64,000 nt of DNA from HLUCCA09 sp965277275. Lineage in GTDB: Bacteria; Pseudomonadota; Alphaproteobacteria; Rhodobacterales; Rhodobacteraceae. The translations under genes were made by a program, and so were the position numbers. Shown here piece after piece: positions 8,298 through 17,193 of this stretch (position 1 is its first letter; every line of letters starts with the position of its first letter). Location of the stretch: positions 372,001 to 436,000 of the forward strand of contig CBDICG010000001.1 of the NCBI GenBank assembly GCA_965277275.1. Reading direction: 5' to 3'. The notes beneath the pieces were generated by a model. It did not search any database. It saw only the letters and a program-made list of their open reading frames with translations, and was not told where the DNA came from.

Positions 8298-8876
8298 GTG
8301 ATACGACGACTATACGACTGGACGATGTCGCTTGCAGGGCATCGCCATGCCCTTGCGGTGCTCGCGGTGGTTTCGTTCGTGGAAAGCTCCTTCTTTCCGA
8401 TCCCACCCGATGTCCTGATGATCCCGATGATCCTCGCGGCGCCGCATCGGGCCTTCCTCATAGCGGGTGTGTGTATGCTTGCCTCCGTGCTCGGCGGGAT
8501 GGCTGGCTATGGGTTGGGCTACTTCTTCTACGAGCAGATCGGCGGCCCGATCCTCGAGAGCCTGGGCAAGGGTGACGCGATGACGGAATTCAACACCCGC
8601 TTCAACGATGTCGGCTTCTGGGCGGTGCTTATCGCGGGCCTGACGCCGTTTCCGTACAAGGTGATCACAATCATGTCGGGCTGGACGGCGATGCCGCTGG
8701 GAACTTTCATCGTGACGTCGATCGTTGCCCGGTCCATGCGCTTTTTCTTCGTCGCGTGGCTTCTGTGGAAGTACGGCGAGCCGATCCGGGACTTCATCGA
8801 ACGCCGTCTCGGCCTTATGTTCACCCTGTTCTGTGTGCTGCTGATCGGCGGCTTCTATGCGCTGAGGGTTCTATGA
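8298..8876 (+). CDS. DedA/YqaA-type VTT-domain inner-membrane protein
   Basis: 192 residues from the GTG at 8298, preceded by GGAG eight bases upstream and matching the usual family beginning (IRRLYDWTMSLAGHRHA). An ATG at 8262 would add 12 residues but has a weak ribosome site. The VTT/SNARE-associated domain is shown by FVESSFFPIPPDVLMIPM, the Gly-rich GMAGYGLGYFFYEQIG and AGLTPFPYKVITIMSGW, with the conserved re-entrant Pro and Arg (ARSMRFF). DedA-family proteins take part in lipid scrambling and envelope homeostasis; this YqaA branch is uncharacterised. It overlaps dsbB by 4 bp, so the two are translated together. Confidence 0.9.
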   Translation: MIRRLYDWTMSLAGHRHALAVLAVVSFVESSFFPIPPDVLMIPMILAAPHRAFLIAGVCMLASVLGGMAGYGLGYFFYEQIGGPILESLGKGDAMTEFNTRFNDVGFWAVLIAGLTPFPYKVITIMSGWTAMPLGTFIVTSIVARSMRFFFVAWLLWKYGEPIRDFIERRLGLMFTLFCVLLIGGFYALRVL

Positions 8877-9400
8877 CAGATGCAACGGTACCGAGCGCCC
8901 TGCCCGAGCGCAGGACGCTGGTGGCGCTGGCCGGGGCCGGGTCGCTCGGGCTTCTGCTCGCGGCGTGGTTCTATCAGTACGTGCTCGGCTATGCGCCTTG
9001 TCCCATGTGCTATTGGCAGCGCTGGCCGCATATGGCGGCTGTCGCAATCGCGGTTCTTGCGGTCGCGCGGCTTCCCGCGATGGCGGCGTTTGCGGTTTCC
9101 ATGGCGGGTGGGCTGGCCGCAGCAACGAGTGCGGGCATCGGCCTCTTTCACTCCGGAGTGGAGCGCGGCTGGTGGGAGGGACCTTCCTCCTGCACGAACG
9201 GCGGCGCGGGGCTTGCCGGCCTCAGCGGAGCGGACCTTCTCGATCCGACTGCCGCGACGCCCGTCGTGATGTGCGACGAGATCGTCTGGCAATTCCTTGG
9301 GCTCACCATGGCGAACTACAACGTTGCCATATCGCTCGGGATCGCGGCGATCTGGGGTGTTGCCGCGTGGCAGGCCGGAATGCGGCGTGATGACGCCTGA
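8873..9400 (+). CDS. dsbB: Disulfide bond formation protein B (DsbB)
   Basis: 175 residues. DsbB reoxidises the periplasmic thiol oxidase DsbA and passes electrons to quinone. The first active pair is in YAPCPMCYWQRWPH (CxxC at the end of span 1, with the Trp/Arg signature). The second pair is Cys of SSCTNG in the loop after GWWEGP and Cys of VVMCDE. Four hydrophobic spans are visible. The start ATG overlaps the stop of the DedA-type gene by 4 bp. A DsbA-family protein is encoded at 56731-57486 and a CcmE/F/H system in the same window, which also depends on periplasmic thiol redox balance. Confidence 0.93.
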   Translation: MTDATVPSALPERRTLVALAGAGSLGLLLAAWFYQYVLGYAPCPMCYWQRWPHMAAVAIAVLAVARLPAMAAFAVSMAGGLAAATSAGIGLFHSGVERGWWEGPSSCTNGGAGLAGLSGADLLDPTAATPVVMCDEIVWQFLGLTMANYNVAISLGIAAIWGVAAWQAGMRRDDA

Positions 9401-9403
9401 GGG

Positions 9404-9673
9404 CTAGTGGAGCGTGAACTCACCCGTGATGTGCCGCCATTCGCCCGCTGAAATCATCTTGCGATGCGTGAAACGCACCGAATGCAGCGGACCTTCGATC
9501 TCGGTCTTCCAATAGTCGATGAACTGGAAGAGCTTCGGGTGATCCGGCGCCAGATCGTAGTCTTGCCAGACGAAGGTATTGATAACGTTCTGATAATCCG
9601 GCATCCGGTAGAAAAACTCGGCCGTTGTCAGGCCATACCCTTTGAGCATCAGTTCCGTCTCTGATTCTTGCAT
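9404..9673 (-). CDS. usg: Usg family protein
   Basis: 89 residues, the usual length for Usg. The sequence YGLTTAEFFYRMPDYQNVINTF and the following WQDYDLAPDHPKLFQFIDYW block are the family signature in alphaproteobacteria, and the ending SAGEWRHITGEF is conserved. Usg is a small soluble protein first named near tryptophan genes; its function is unknown. It is convergent with dsbB, with only 3 bp between stops, and divergent from gyrA. Confidence 0.9.
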   Translation of the reverse strand: MQESETELMLKGYGLTTAEFFYRMPDYQNVINTFVWQDYDLAPDHPKLFQFIDYWKTEIEGPLHSVRFTHRKMISAGEWRHITGEFTLH

Positions 9674-9749
9674 CTTTCCCTCTTCATTAACGATTCTGTA
9701 TCAAGAGCTTGCCAGTGGGAAATGAAAGATCAATGAAAACAGCCTGTTG

Positions 9750-9806
9750 GCAGTCGAGTCAGACTGCTGCCAGTGACATATGCGCCTTTCGATTGCAGCG
9801 CATATG
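9750..9806 (+). promoter_or_regulatory. gyrA leader with two inverted repeats
   Basis: Within the 192 bp between usg and gyrA are two inverted repeats. GCAGTC (9750-9755) pairs with GACTGC (9762-9767) across 6 bases. CATATGCGC (9777-9785) pairs with GCGCATATG (9798-9806) across 12 bases. Neither is followed by a T-run, so they look more like operator or mRNA-leader structures than terminators. Function is inferred only. Confidence 0.45.
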
Positions 9807-9865
9807 GGTGATCGGATAGAAGATGGGCCAAGATATAGCGTAGCGCGTCAAAACCGGGCAGAGAT

Positions 9866-12613
9866 ATGACAGACACGCCAGAGCCTCCCGAAACGGACGA
9901 CGACGAGCGCCCCGAGCGCCCTGCCCCCACCGGGCCGACCGTCTCGATCGCGGATGAAATGAAGTCGAGTTACCTCGACTACGCGATGTCGGTCATCGTT
10001 TCGCGCGCGATCCCGGATCTGCGCGACGGGCTGAAGCCCGTGCACCGGCGCATCCTCTTTGCGATGCACGAAACCGGCAACACGCATGAGAAGGCCTACC
10101 GCAAATCCGCACGCCCGGTCGGCGATGTCATGGGCCAGTACCACCCCCATGGCGACGGCGCGATCTACGACGCGCTCGTGCGGATGGCTCAGGATTTCTC
10201 GATGTCCCTGCCGCTTCTCGACGGCCAAGGCAATTTCGGCTCCATGGACGGGGATAACCCGGCCGCCATGCGCTACACCGAGGTGCGCATGGACAAGCCC
10301 GCCGCGTCCCTGCTCGCGGATATCGAGAAAGACACGGTCGACTTTCAGGACAATTACGACGGCAAGCAGCAGGAGCCGACGGTTCTTCCGGCCCGCTTCC
10401 CCAACATGCTCGTCAACGGCGCAGGCGGCATCGCGGTGGGCATGGCAACGAACATCCCGCCGCACAACCTCGGCGAGGTTGTCGACGCGACGCTGGCACT
10501 GATCGAGGAGCCGGATCTCTCGATTGAACAGCTTATGGACTATGTCCTTGGGCCCGACTTTCCCACCGGCGGCGTTATCCTCGGGCGTTCCGGTATTCGC
10601 AAGGCGTACCTGGAGGGCCGCGGCTCCGTCATCGTGCGCGCCAAGGTCCGGATCGAGGAAATCCGCAAGGACCGCTATGCCATCGTCCTCGACGAGATCC
10701 CCTATCAGGTGAACAAGGCCTCGATGATCGAGAAGATCGCCGAGCTTGTCCGTGAAAAGCGGCTCGAGGGGATCGCACACGTCCAGGACGAATCCGATCG
10801 CGTTGGCGTGCGCGTCGTGATCGAGCTGAAGCGCGACGCCACACCAGAGGTGGTGCTGAACCAACTCTACCGTTTCACACCGATGCAGACGTCTTTCGGC
10901 TGCAACATGCTGGCGCTCAACGGTGGGCGGCCTGAGCAGTTGACGTTGCGCGATTTTCTTACGCATTTCATCGCCTTCCGCGAAGAAGTTGTCGCGCGCC
11001 GTACGGCGTTCGAGCTGCGCAAGGCGCGCGAGCGCGCGCATGTGCTCTGCGGCCTCGCCGTGGCGGTCTCGAACATCGACGAGGTGGTCAACACGATCCG
11101 CACGTCTGCCGATGCAGCCGAGGCGCGGAGCCGTTTGATGGACCGCCGGTGGCCCGCCGCGGAGATCGCGCCCTTCATCCGGTTGATCGACGACCCGACG
11201 CACACGGTCAACGAGGACGGGACGTACAATCTCTCCGAGGTCCAGGCCCGCGCCATCCTCGATCTGCGCCTGCAGCGCCTGACGCAACTCGGCGTCAAGG
11301 AAGTCACGGATGAGCTCGAAGAACTTGCGGGCAAGATCACCGACTATCTCGATATCCTGCGATCCCGTGACCGGATCATGAGCATCATTTCCTCAGAGCT
11401 GCGCGAAGTCCGCGAAAGCTTTGCCGTTCCCCGCCGTACAGCCATCGAAGACTGGTCCGGCGATATGGAGGACGAAGACCTCATCGAGCGCGAAGACATG
11501 GTCGTGACGGTCACGCAGTCCGGCTATATCAAGCGCACCCCCCTGAGCGATTACCGGGCCCAGAAACGCGGCGGCAAAGGTCTCTCGGGCGGGGACTTGA
11601 AGGACGACGATGTCGTCACCTCTCTGTTCGTGGCGAATACCCACACGCCTCTTCTGGTCTTCACCACGACCGGGATGGTCTACAAGCTGAAGACATGGCG
11701 GTTGCCGCAGGGCGGACGAACTACGCGCGGCAAGGCCATCGTCAACATCCTTCCGATCCCCACCGGAACCGGGATTGCGGCGATCATGCCCGTCGACCGG
11801 GACGAAGAGGATTGGGGTGATCTGCAGACCGTCTTCGCGACATCGGCTGGGGATGTTCGCCGCAACAGGCTGTCGGATTTCACCAACGTGAAGTCCAACG
11901 GCAAGATCGCGATGAAGCTACCGGACACAGAGGACGTGAGCCTCGTGAATGCCCGGATCTGCTCGGAAGATGACGATGTCATGCTGGTGACGGCGCTTGG
12001 CCGGGCGATCCGTTTCCGGACGACAGATGTCCGGGTGTTCCAAAGCCGGGAATCAACGGGCGTACGCGGTATCCGCCTCGCCACCGGCGATCGCGTGGTC
12101 TCCATGGCGGTGATCAGGCACTTCGACGCGAGCCCGGAGGCCCGTGCGGCGTATCTCAAGATGCGGCGCGCCATGGCCGGACTGTCTGATGAAGCAGAGG
12201 CCGAAGCGGACGAAGAGGACGCGACCGCCGCATCCGACAATTTCTCTCCGGAGGATTACGCGCGGATGTCAGCAGCAGAAGACCTGATCCTGACGATTTC
12301 CGTGCGGGGTACAGGCAAGGTTTCTTCCTCGCATGATTATCCCGTGCGAGGTCGCGGCGGTCAGGGCGTGCGCGCGATGGATGCTGCAATGCGGGGTGGG
12401 CCACTAGTGGCCTGCTTCCCGGTCGAGATCGATGATCAGATCATGCTGGCAACCAACACGGGGCAATCGATCCGCTGCCCGATCCATGGGATCTCGTTCC
12501 GGTCTCGGGGGGCTGGGGGTGTCAGAGTCTTTGACACCGCGCCGGGCGAAGAGGTCGTGTCGGTCGCCTACATCGCCGAACAGGGTGACGAGAGCGTGGC
12601 AGAGGAAGACTAG
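9866..12613 (+). CDS. gyrA: DNA gyrase subunit A
   Basis: 915 residues. GyrA cuts and rejoins DNA so that the GyrA2B2 complex can introduce negative supercoils. The catalytic Tyr is 137 in AAMRYTEVR. The quinolone region is HPHGDGAIYDALVRMAQ (94-110): Gly98 stands where E. coli has Ser83, and Asp102 matches Asp87. The GyrA box that marks gyrase rather than topoisomerase IV is QKRGGKG (about 566-572). The C-terminal beta-pinwheel contains an acidic insert rich in Glu, Asp and Ala near residues 775-797. It stands alone, with a structured leader upstream and a convergent glycosyltransferase gene downstream. Confidence 0.97.
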   Translation: MTDTPEPPETDDDERPERPAPTGPTVSIADEMKSSYLDYAMSVIVSRAIPDLRDGLKPVHRRILFAMHETGNTHEKAYRKSARPVGDVMGQYHPHGDGAIYDALVRMAQDFSMSLPLLDGQGNFGSMDGDNPAAMRYTEVRMDKPAASLLADIEKDTVDFQDNYDGKQQEPTVLPARFPNMLVNGAGGIAVGMATNIPPHNLGEVVDATLALIEEPDLSIEQLMDYVLGPDFPTGGVILGRSGIRKAYLEGRGSVIVRAKVRIEEIRKDRYAIVLDEIPYQVNKASMIEKIAELVREKRLEGIAHVQDESDRVGVRVVIELKRDATPEVVLNQLYRFTPMQTSFGCNMLALNGGRPEQLTLRDFLTHFIAFREEVVARRTAFELRKARERAHVLCGLAVAVSNIDEVVNTIRTSADAAEARSRLMDRRWPAAEIAPFIRLIDDPTHTVNEDGTYNLSEVQARAILDLRLQRLTQLGVKEVTDELEELAGKITDYLDILRSRDRIMSIISSELREVRESFAVPRRTAIEDWSGDMEDEDLIEREDMVVTVTQSGYIKRTPLSDYRAQKRGGKGLSGGDLKDDDVVTSLFVANTHTPLLVFTTTGMVYKLKTWRLPQGGRTTRGKAIVNILPIPTGTGIAAIMPVDRDEEDWGDLQTVFATSAGDVRRNRLSDFTNVKSNGKIAMKLPDTEDVSLVNARICSEDDDVMLVTALGRAIRFRTTDVRVFQSRESTGVRGIRLATGDRVVSMAVIRHFDASPEARAAYLKMRRAMAGLSDEAEAEADEEDATAASDNFSPEDYARMSAAEDLILTISVRGTGKVSSSHDYPVRGRGGQGVRAMDAAMRGGPLVACFPVEIDDQIMLATNTGQSIRCPIHGISFRSRGAGGVRVFDTAPGEEVVSVAYIAEQGDESVAEED

Positions 12614-12636
12614 GGCGCGCGGTGGGGCGCGGAGGG

Positions 12637-12658
12637 CGAATTTTCGTACGAAAATTCG
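12637..12658. repeat. 22-bp perfect AT-rich palindrome between convergent genes
   Basis: CGAATTTTCG, then TA, then CGAAAATTCG. The element lies in the 49 bp gap between the gyrA stop and the stop of the convergent glycosyltransferase gene, just where a two-way terminator would sit. A related palindrome made of the same two 10-mers in reverse order lies at 57961-57981, also between convergent genes. Confidence 0.7.
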
Positions 12659-12662
12659 GGCG

Positions 12663-13529
12663 CTAGTGTCCGAAATCCTTCAGAACCTCCGCCGCTTTGC
12701 TTGGTGGCAGAGCGTGGTGATCGAGGTATCCCATGCGCCACGTTTCCCGGTTGCGTCGCCGGCTCATGTTTTCACCGTGGTTCAAGGCATAGAGTCCGGC
12801 CGCGAAAGGGATCGGCATGAGGGGTAGACCGTGCTGGGCCATTACCTCGGACATGCGCTTGTGCGATTTCAGTCGGCGGAGCAAACGGCGCCACTGCTTC
12901 GGCTGGTCCCGGAAATCGAACCGGGCGAAGACGCACGAACCACAGAGCTGCCAGAAGGCGCGAAGGCTCTCGACAGCGTCTTCGCTGGCGGGAGATGGTC
13001 CCGGCCGGAGTGGCGCGACCTGTCCCGCGTCGAGATCGGCCATGTAGCCGCTCTCGATCAGGTACCCGCGTTCATTGTCCGTTTCGACGATGTGCGCGAC
13101 CACATCTGGATGGAGGAGGTCGTCGGCGTCGAACTGCGCGTAGTATCCATCCTGACCGTCCAAGTCATGCAGCGCGGCGTCGAGGATCGCGAGGCGTTTG
13201 TCCCCCTTGTCATAGAACTTGTCGCCGCCTCGGTAGTCGAGAAAGCGGACCTTTTCCGAGAACGTGACGCTTGAGGGCCGGTCCTGCCCGCAAACGTAGG
13301 CGCACCACTTGTCGGATGTCTGGGCATAGAGGCTGTCGAGCGTGCGCTGGAGATTGAGGGATACGCGCTCCCAGTCGGATGCCCGGCGGCGCGACACCAG
13401 CGGAATCGCGAAGACGACCAGGGGATCGCCGCTCGACGGCCGCGCCTTCAGCTGACGTTGCCAAAGGGCTCCGGCCAATCGCCGCTGCAGCGGTGTCTTG
13501 CCTCGGACAACATCGCTCAGCAGGCCCAT
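12663..13529 (-). CDS. Putative glycosyltransferase (rhamnosyltransferase-like, GT-A fold)
   Basis: 288 residues from the ATG at 13529 with GAGGGA upstream. The pattern VFAIPLVSRRRASDWERV, NLQRTLDSLYAQTSDKW and later YYAQFDADDLLHPDVVAHI matches putative rhamnosyltransferases of GT2 type; FDADD carries the DxD metal and nucleotide-sugar binding residues. No membrane span is seen, so it should be cytoplasmic. The acceptor is unknown. It lies 45 bp after the DUF808 gene on the same strand and could be cotranscribed with it, but the two have no obvious functional link. Convergent with gyrA. Confidence 0.75.
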   Translation of the reverse strand: MGLLSDVVRGKTPLQRRLAGALWQRQLKARPSSGDPLVVFAIPLVSRRRASDWERVSLNLQRTLDSLYAQTSDKWCAYVCGQDRPSSVTFSEKVRFLDYRGGDKFYDKGDKRLAILDAALHDLDGQDGYYAQFDADDLLHPDVVAHIVETDNERGYLIESGYMADLDAGQVAPLRPGPSPASEDAVESLRAFWQLCGSCVFARFDFRDQPKQWRRLLRRLKSHKRMSEVMAQHGLPLMPIPFAAGLYALNHGENMSRRRNRETWRMGYLDHHALPPSKAAEVLKDFGH

Positions 13530-13574
13530 GCGATGTCCCTCGGGCTTCGGCTCTGGCTCCGCCGCGTCATCCGT

Positions 13575-14537
13575 CTACTCCGCTGGTGTTCGCCGCAGGC
13601 TCTTGGCGACAGGCATCAGGACTTTGTCCACCACCGGGATCAGACCGAGCCCAACGGCGAGGCCAATCAGCCCGTCCAACAGGGCGGTCACCGCCCATTC
13701 CAGAAGCCCTGACCACAGCTCCACCGCATGGCCGACCGCGTGGGCCACCCCGTGGATCGCGTCGTAGGGCATCGCCCACCCAAGATCCTTCAACCCATGC
13801 ACGATGATTGATCCACCGACCCAGAGCATCGCGGCTGTGCCAACGATCGTCAGCCCGGTAAGGAACGCTGGCATGCCCTTGACGATCGCGCGCCCCAAGC
13901 TCCGCGTGATCGGCAGGCGGGCGTGATCCGCCATCGCGAGGCCGACATCGTCCGCCTTTACGATAATGGCGACGGCACCATAGACGAGAACGGTTATTCC
14001 GATCGCGACCATCGCCAGCGTGGCACCTTGCGTGATGATCCCGCTCGCGGGCAGCGCGGCCAGCGCGATCGTCATGATTTCGGCCGAGAGGATGAAATCG
14101 GTCTTGATGGCCCCTTGCACGCGGCTTTCCTCAAGATGCGCCGTATCGAGGCTTTCGGGCTGTTTTGACTTGGTGTGTTCGTGGACATGAAAGAGGTGAG
14201 CGATCTTCTCTGCGCCTTCGAAACAGAGGTAGCCGCCCCCCAGCATCAGCAGCGGCGTGATCAGCCACGGCGCAAAGGCCGAGAGCAGGAGCGCGGCTGG
14301 CAAGAGGATCAGGAGTTTGTTGCGCATGCTGCCGACGGCGATCCGGCGCACGATGGGCAGCTCTCGCGCCGCCGGGAAGCCCTGAACGTATTTTGGCGTC
14401 ACGGCAGCGTCATCGATGACGGCCCCGGCGGCTTTCGCGCCAGCCTTTGCCGCCTGTCCCGCAATATCGTCGACGGATGCGGCGGCCACTTTCGCGATGC
14501 CGGCCACGTCATCGAGCAGGGCGAGCAATCCACTCAT
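13575..14537 (-). CDS. DUF808 (YedI-like) family integral membrane protein
   Basis: 320 residues, start ATG at 14537 with GGAGG six bases upstream. The N-terminal MSGLLALLDDVAGIAK and VDDIAGQAAKAGAKAAGAV blocks, the phrase AAVTPKYVQGF and the long hydrophobic spans (KLLILLPAALLLSAFAPW, PLLMLGGGYLCFEGAEK) are the DUF808 signature. KTDFILSAEIMTIAL is a further conserved stretch. About eight membrane spans are visible. Function is unknown across the family. Upstream, 103 bp separate it from the polysaccharide deacetylase gene; downstream is the glycosyltransferase. Confidence 0.9.
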   Translation of the reverse strand: MSGLLALLDDVAGIAKVAAASVDDIAGQAAKAGAKAAGAVIDDAAVTPKYVQGFPAARELPIVRRIAVGSMRNKLLILLPAALLLSAFAPWLITPLLMLGGGYLCFEGAEKIAHLFHVHEHTKSKQPESLDTAHLEESRVQGAIKTDFILSAEIMTIALAALPASGIITQGATLAMVAIGITVLVYGAVAIIVKADDVGLAMADHARLPITRSLGRAIVKGMPAFLTGLTIVGTAAMLWVGGSIIVHGLKDLGWAMPYDAIHGVAHAVGHAVELWSGLLEWAVTALLDGLIGLAVGLGLIPVVDKVLMPVAKSLRRTPAE

Positions 14538-14640
14538 TCACAGTCCTCCGGCAAAGGCGGCCACGCATGCACCCTGCCCCGGCGTTGACGTGCGGCAGCA
14601 GTGAGGTTGGGCGGCGCGTTGGCGCACATTGGGGTATCCG

Positions 14641-17193
14641 TCATGGGGCGGACAGGAGCGCAGAGACCGGGGCCAAGGCAATGTCGCCTGCGCTGTTTCT
14701 CTCTGACCAGAGCGTGACCGCCTCCAACGTTTCCGGACGCGCCTCGCCGACCACGATCACACCGCCCAGTCGCCGTGCCTCGAACGCTGCCCTGTCGAGG
14801 CGGCGCTGGATCTCGCGCTCATTGGCGGAGCGGCTGTCGATCTGCCGATAGACGAGGGCCGTTGGCCGCCCGGAGCGCTCGGCGACGCTGCGAATGGGGT
14901 TCAGACCCTGATCCCAAAGGACGAGGCCGTGACCGTCCGCGGCGAGGATCTGCAAAACCTGAATGGCGACGTCCCGATCAGAGACGAAGCCCCCACTCTC
15001 GGGCGCCATGAGCCCGACCGCATTCGGCATCGCTTCGAGGTGCACGGAGAGCGTGACCTCTGCATCTTGCGGGGTCGCGCCGTCGGGCAGGCCCGCACCG
15101 GCGAGCAGGATGTCCTTTCCGGCCTCTCCATAGAGCGCGGCGGCGGCGCCGACATTTGCACCGCTGGGGACAATAGCTGCGGAGACAGGCGCGTCCAGCG
15201 CCGCCACGGCCTCCGACATTGCGAGGTCACCCGCGGGGTCAATGAGGACGACCGCCAGCAGGCCGACAGCGCCGGGCGGCACTTCGAACGGCGCGGCGTT
15301 TCGCAGGTATGCCGGCTCGCCGGAAGTGGCGCTGTCTGCGGCTTGGGATTGCGGTTGCGGCTGGGGCGACGATCCGACGACGATGCGGCGGGCGCCCTGG
15401 CCGGGCAATTGGAGCGTAGGGGCCGCTGGTGTCATCCGACTCGGGGATGTGGCGGCGCTGTCGCCCTGCGGCGTGTCTCCGTCGGCTCCGCCTGCCGCGC
15501 CCGGGCGGTTCACACGGACAGTGCCTTCGGAGCGGTCGGTCAGTGGCACGACGCGATCCCCCAATCCACCTGTCCCCTGATCCGTGTCGGTCTCGATCTG
15601 AGCCTGCGCCAAGGTGATCTCATCGGGCCGCTGCGCTCGCAGGCCGGGTGGTGTTGGAAGGACGGTACCCCGCAGGCGCCTTGGAGCACCGCCCCGCGCA
15701 AGCGTACTGGCCTGCGTTGGCCGAAGCGTGGACGGCGCGACGAACGCCTGCAAAGCATCCAACACTGCAAGCCTGTCCGTGAAATCCAGTCTCTCGGTCA
15801 CAAGGACACCCGGCAAAGCTGCGCGATCGGCTGTAGCTGGGTTCGCTTGAGCTGCGCTGGTTTGCCCGGCGATGGCAAGCTGCGCGGCCATGGCAGCCGG
15901 TTCAACGGGGCCGTCTGTTGCGCGGACATCGGAAAGTACCGTGGGAGCGTTGCTCATCGGTACCGGCTGCCCGGTGGAGATCCGTTGGGACGGCATAGGA
16001 GTGGGCACCGGGGCGAGGCCACCGGACGCGACACGCGCCGTGACGCGCGGCATATCCGGCGAGATCGCGTTCGGCTCCGCCAGAACAGGCTCTCCGGTCG
16101 GGTTCGAGGGCGCGGGCGCAACCGGCTGGCCGGGCCTCATCGCCACGGCAATCGGCTCCTGTGGGCGCGCTTCCCGCAGAGCTGCTGCGCTTTCGGCATT
16201 GTCGGGCGCGAAAGCTGCCGCCGATGGCATTGCCGCCCTGGCCAGCGCCGCTTCCGCTTCTTGAAGACGTTGCTGCGAAGGGGCGCGCGTGCTCTGGGGC
16301 GTTGGGATGACCGTCAGGGCGAGGACTTGCGTGCGCTCTGCTTCGGGCGCGTCTGGCGCGAGATCCACGCTTTCCTCCGGGGCCGGTTCAACCGCCCCCT
16401 GAGGTTCGGGCGCGGCGGCCAAGACCTTATCGGCGACCCGTGCTGCACCACGCGTTGCCTGAGGTTCGGCGACAGGCGTCTGAGCCACATTTGGGCGACT
16501 CTCCGCTCCAGTCTGAAGCGACGCTTCAACCCGCTCGGGCACCTCTGGCTCAGGCGATCCGCCCTCCTGTTCTACGGGAGGTTGTGGCAGGAGGGGCGCT
16601 ATCTCACCGCTTGCGGTTTGCGTTGTGTCTTCCGCTTTGGGGGCCGATGGAACCACTGGATCCGCAGGCGGGTCGGACGCCTCTGCGCTGTCAAGCGCGG
16701 GGGTCTGCCCGAGCGGCGCCGTTTCGGGCTCGTCTTTCGTGGCGTCCAGCCCAGCGACCTCGACACTCTCCGTGTCGTCGTCTGCGTCTACTTGCGCAAC
16801 CGGTTCGGCGGCGACCGCCTCTTGTGCGGGCGTCACCTCCGCTGTCACTTGTTCCGTAGTCTGTTGCGGCTCCGCTTCCGGGGACGAAACAGCAGCGAGA
16901 TCGCTTTCGGGGGCCGCTTCTGGAGGGGTGTCGGTTTCGGGAATGGCCACGGCATCGCTTGCCTCCGCTATCGGCGGCTCGGCCGGGGGCTCGGCGTCGG
17001 TTGCAAGGGCTGCAGGCGCCTCCGGCATTGGAGGCGTCGCGTCAGGCACAGGCGCAGCCTCCGGCGGCACAGAGACGGCGACCGCGTCGCGCGCAGCTGG
17101 CAGCGGCGGCGGTATCGAGATCGAAACGACCGACAGGAGTGCGACAGACGCCGCAGAGCCCATCAACATTCCTTTCAGCAATGACCTGCCCAT
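14641..17193 (-). CDS. Divergent polysaccharide deacetylase family protein with long Pro/Ala/Glu-rich linker
   Basis: 850 residues from the ATG at 17193 (GAGGG upstream); a GTG at 17220 would add nine. An N-terminal signal anchor (about 1-28) is followed by roughly 600 residues of low-complexity sequence rich in Pro, Ala, Glu, Thr and Val, which should span the periplasm. The C-terminal 200 or so residues form a divergent polysaccharide deacetylase domain of the DUF610/PF04748 kind: LLAVVLIDPAGD, AIVPSGANVG, VTLSVHLEAMPN and the final LGGVIVVGEARPETLEA. The usual metal His/Asp set is not evident, as is common in this branch. Family members are linked to envelope maintenance near cell division genes. 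Divergent from trpG. Confidence 0.8.
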   Translation of the reverse strand: MGRSLLKGMLMGSAASVALLSVVSISIPPPLPAARDAVAVSVPPEAAPVPDATPPMPEAPAALATDAEPPAEPPIAEASDAVAIPETDTPPEAAPESDLAAVSSPEAEPQQTTEQVTAEVTPAQEAVAAEPVAQVDADDDTESVEVAGLDATKDEPETAPLGQTPALDSAEASDPPADPVVPSAPKAEDTTQTASGEIAPLLPQPPVEQEGGSPEPEVPERVEASLQTGAESRPNVAQTPVAEPQATRGAARVADKVLAAAPEPQGAVEPAPEESVDLAPDAPEAERTQVLALTVIPTPQSTRAPSQQRLQEAEAALARAAMPSAAAFAPDNAESAAALREARPQEPIAVAMRPGQPVAPAPSNPTGEPVLAEPNAISPDMPRVTARVASGGLAPVPTPMPSQRISTGQPVPMSNAPTVLSDVRATDGPVEPAAMAAQLAIAGQTSAAQANPATADRAALPGVLVTERLDFTDRLAVLDALQAFVAPSTLRPTQASTLARGGAPRRLRGTVLPTPPGLRAQRPDEITLAQAQIETDTDQGTGGLGDRVVPLTDRSEGTVRVNRPGAAGGADGDTPQGDSAATSPSRMTPAAPTLQLPGQGARRIVVGSSPQPQPQSQAADSATSGEPAYLRNAAPFEVPPGAVGLLAVVLIDPAGDLAMSEAVAALDAPVSAAIVPSGANVGAAAALYGEAGKDILLAGAGLPDGATPQDAEVTLSVHLEAMPNAVGLMAPESGGFVSDRDVAIQVLQILAADGHGLVLWDQGLNPIRSVAERSGRPTALVYRQIDSRSANEREIQRRLDRAAFEARRLGGVIVVGEARPETLEAVTLWSERNSAGDIALAPVSALLSAP

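Noticed and set aside
9848..11287. Minus-strand open frame of about 480 codons
   Set aside because: Antisense to gyrA and without motifs.
14929..17184. Plus-strand open frame of about 750 codons
   Set aside because: It is antisense to the polysaccharide-deacetylase-like gene; the protein is Arg- and Gly-rich without any domain, and arises from the Pro/Ala-rich linker.
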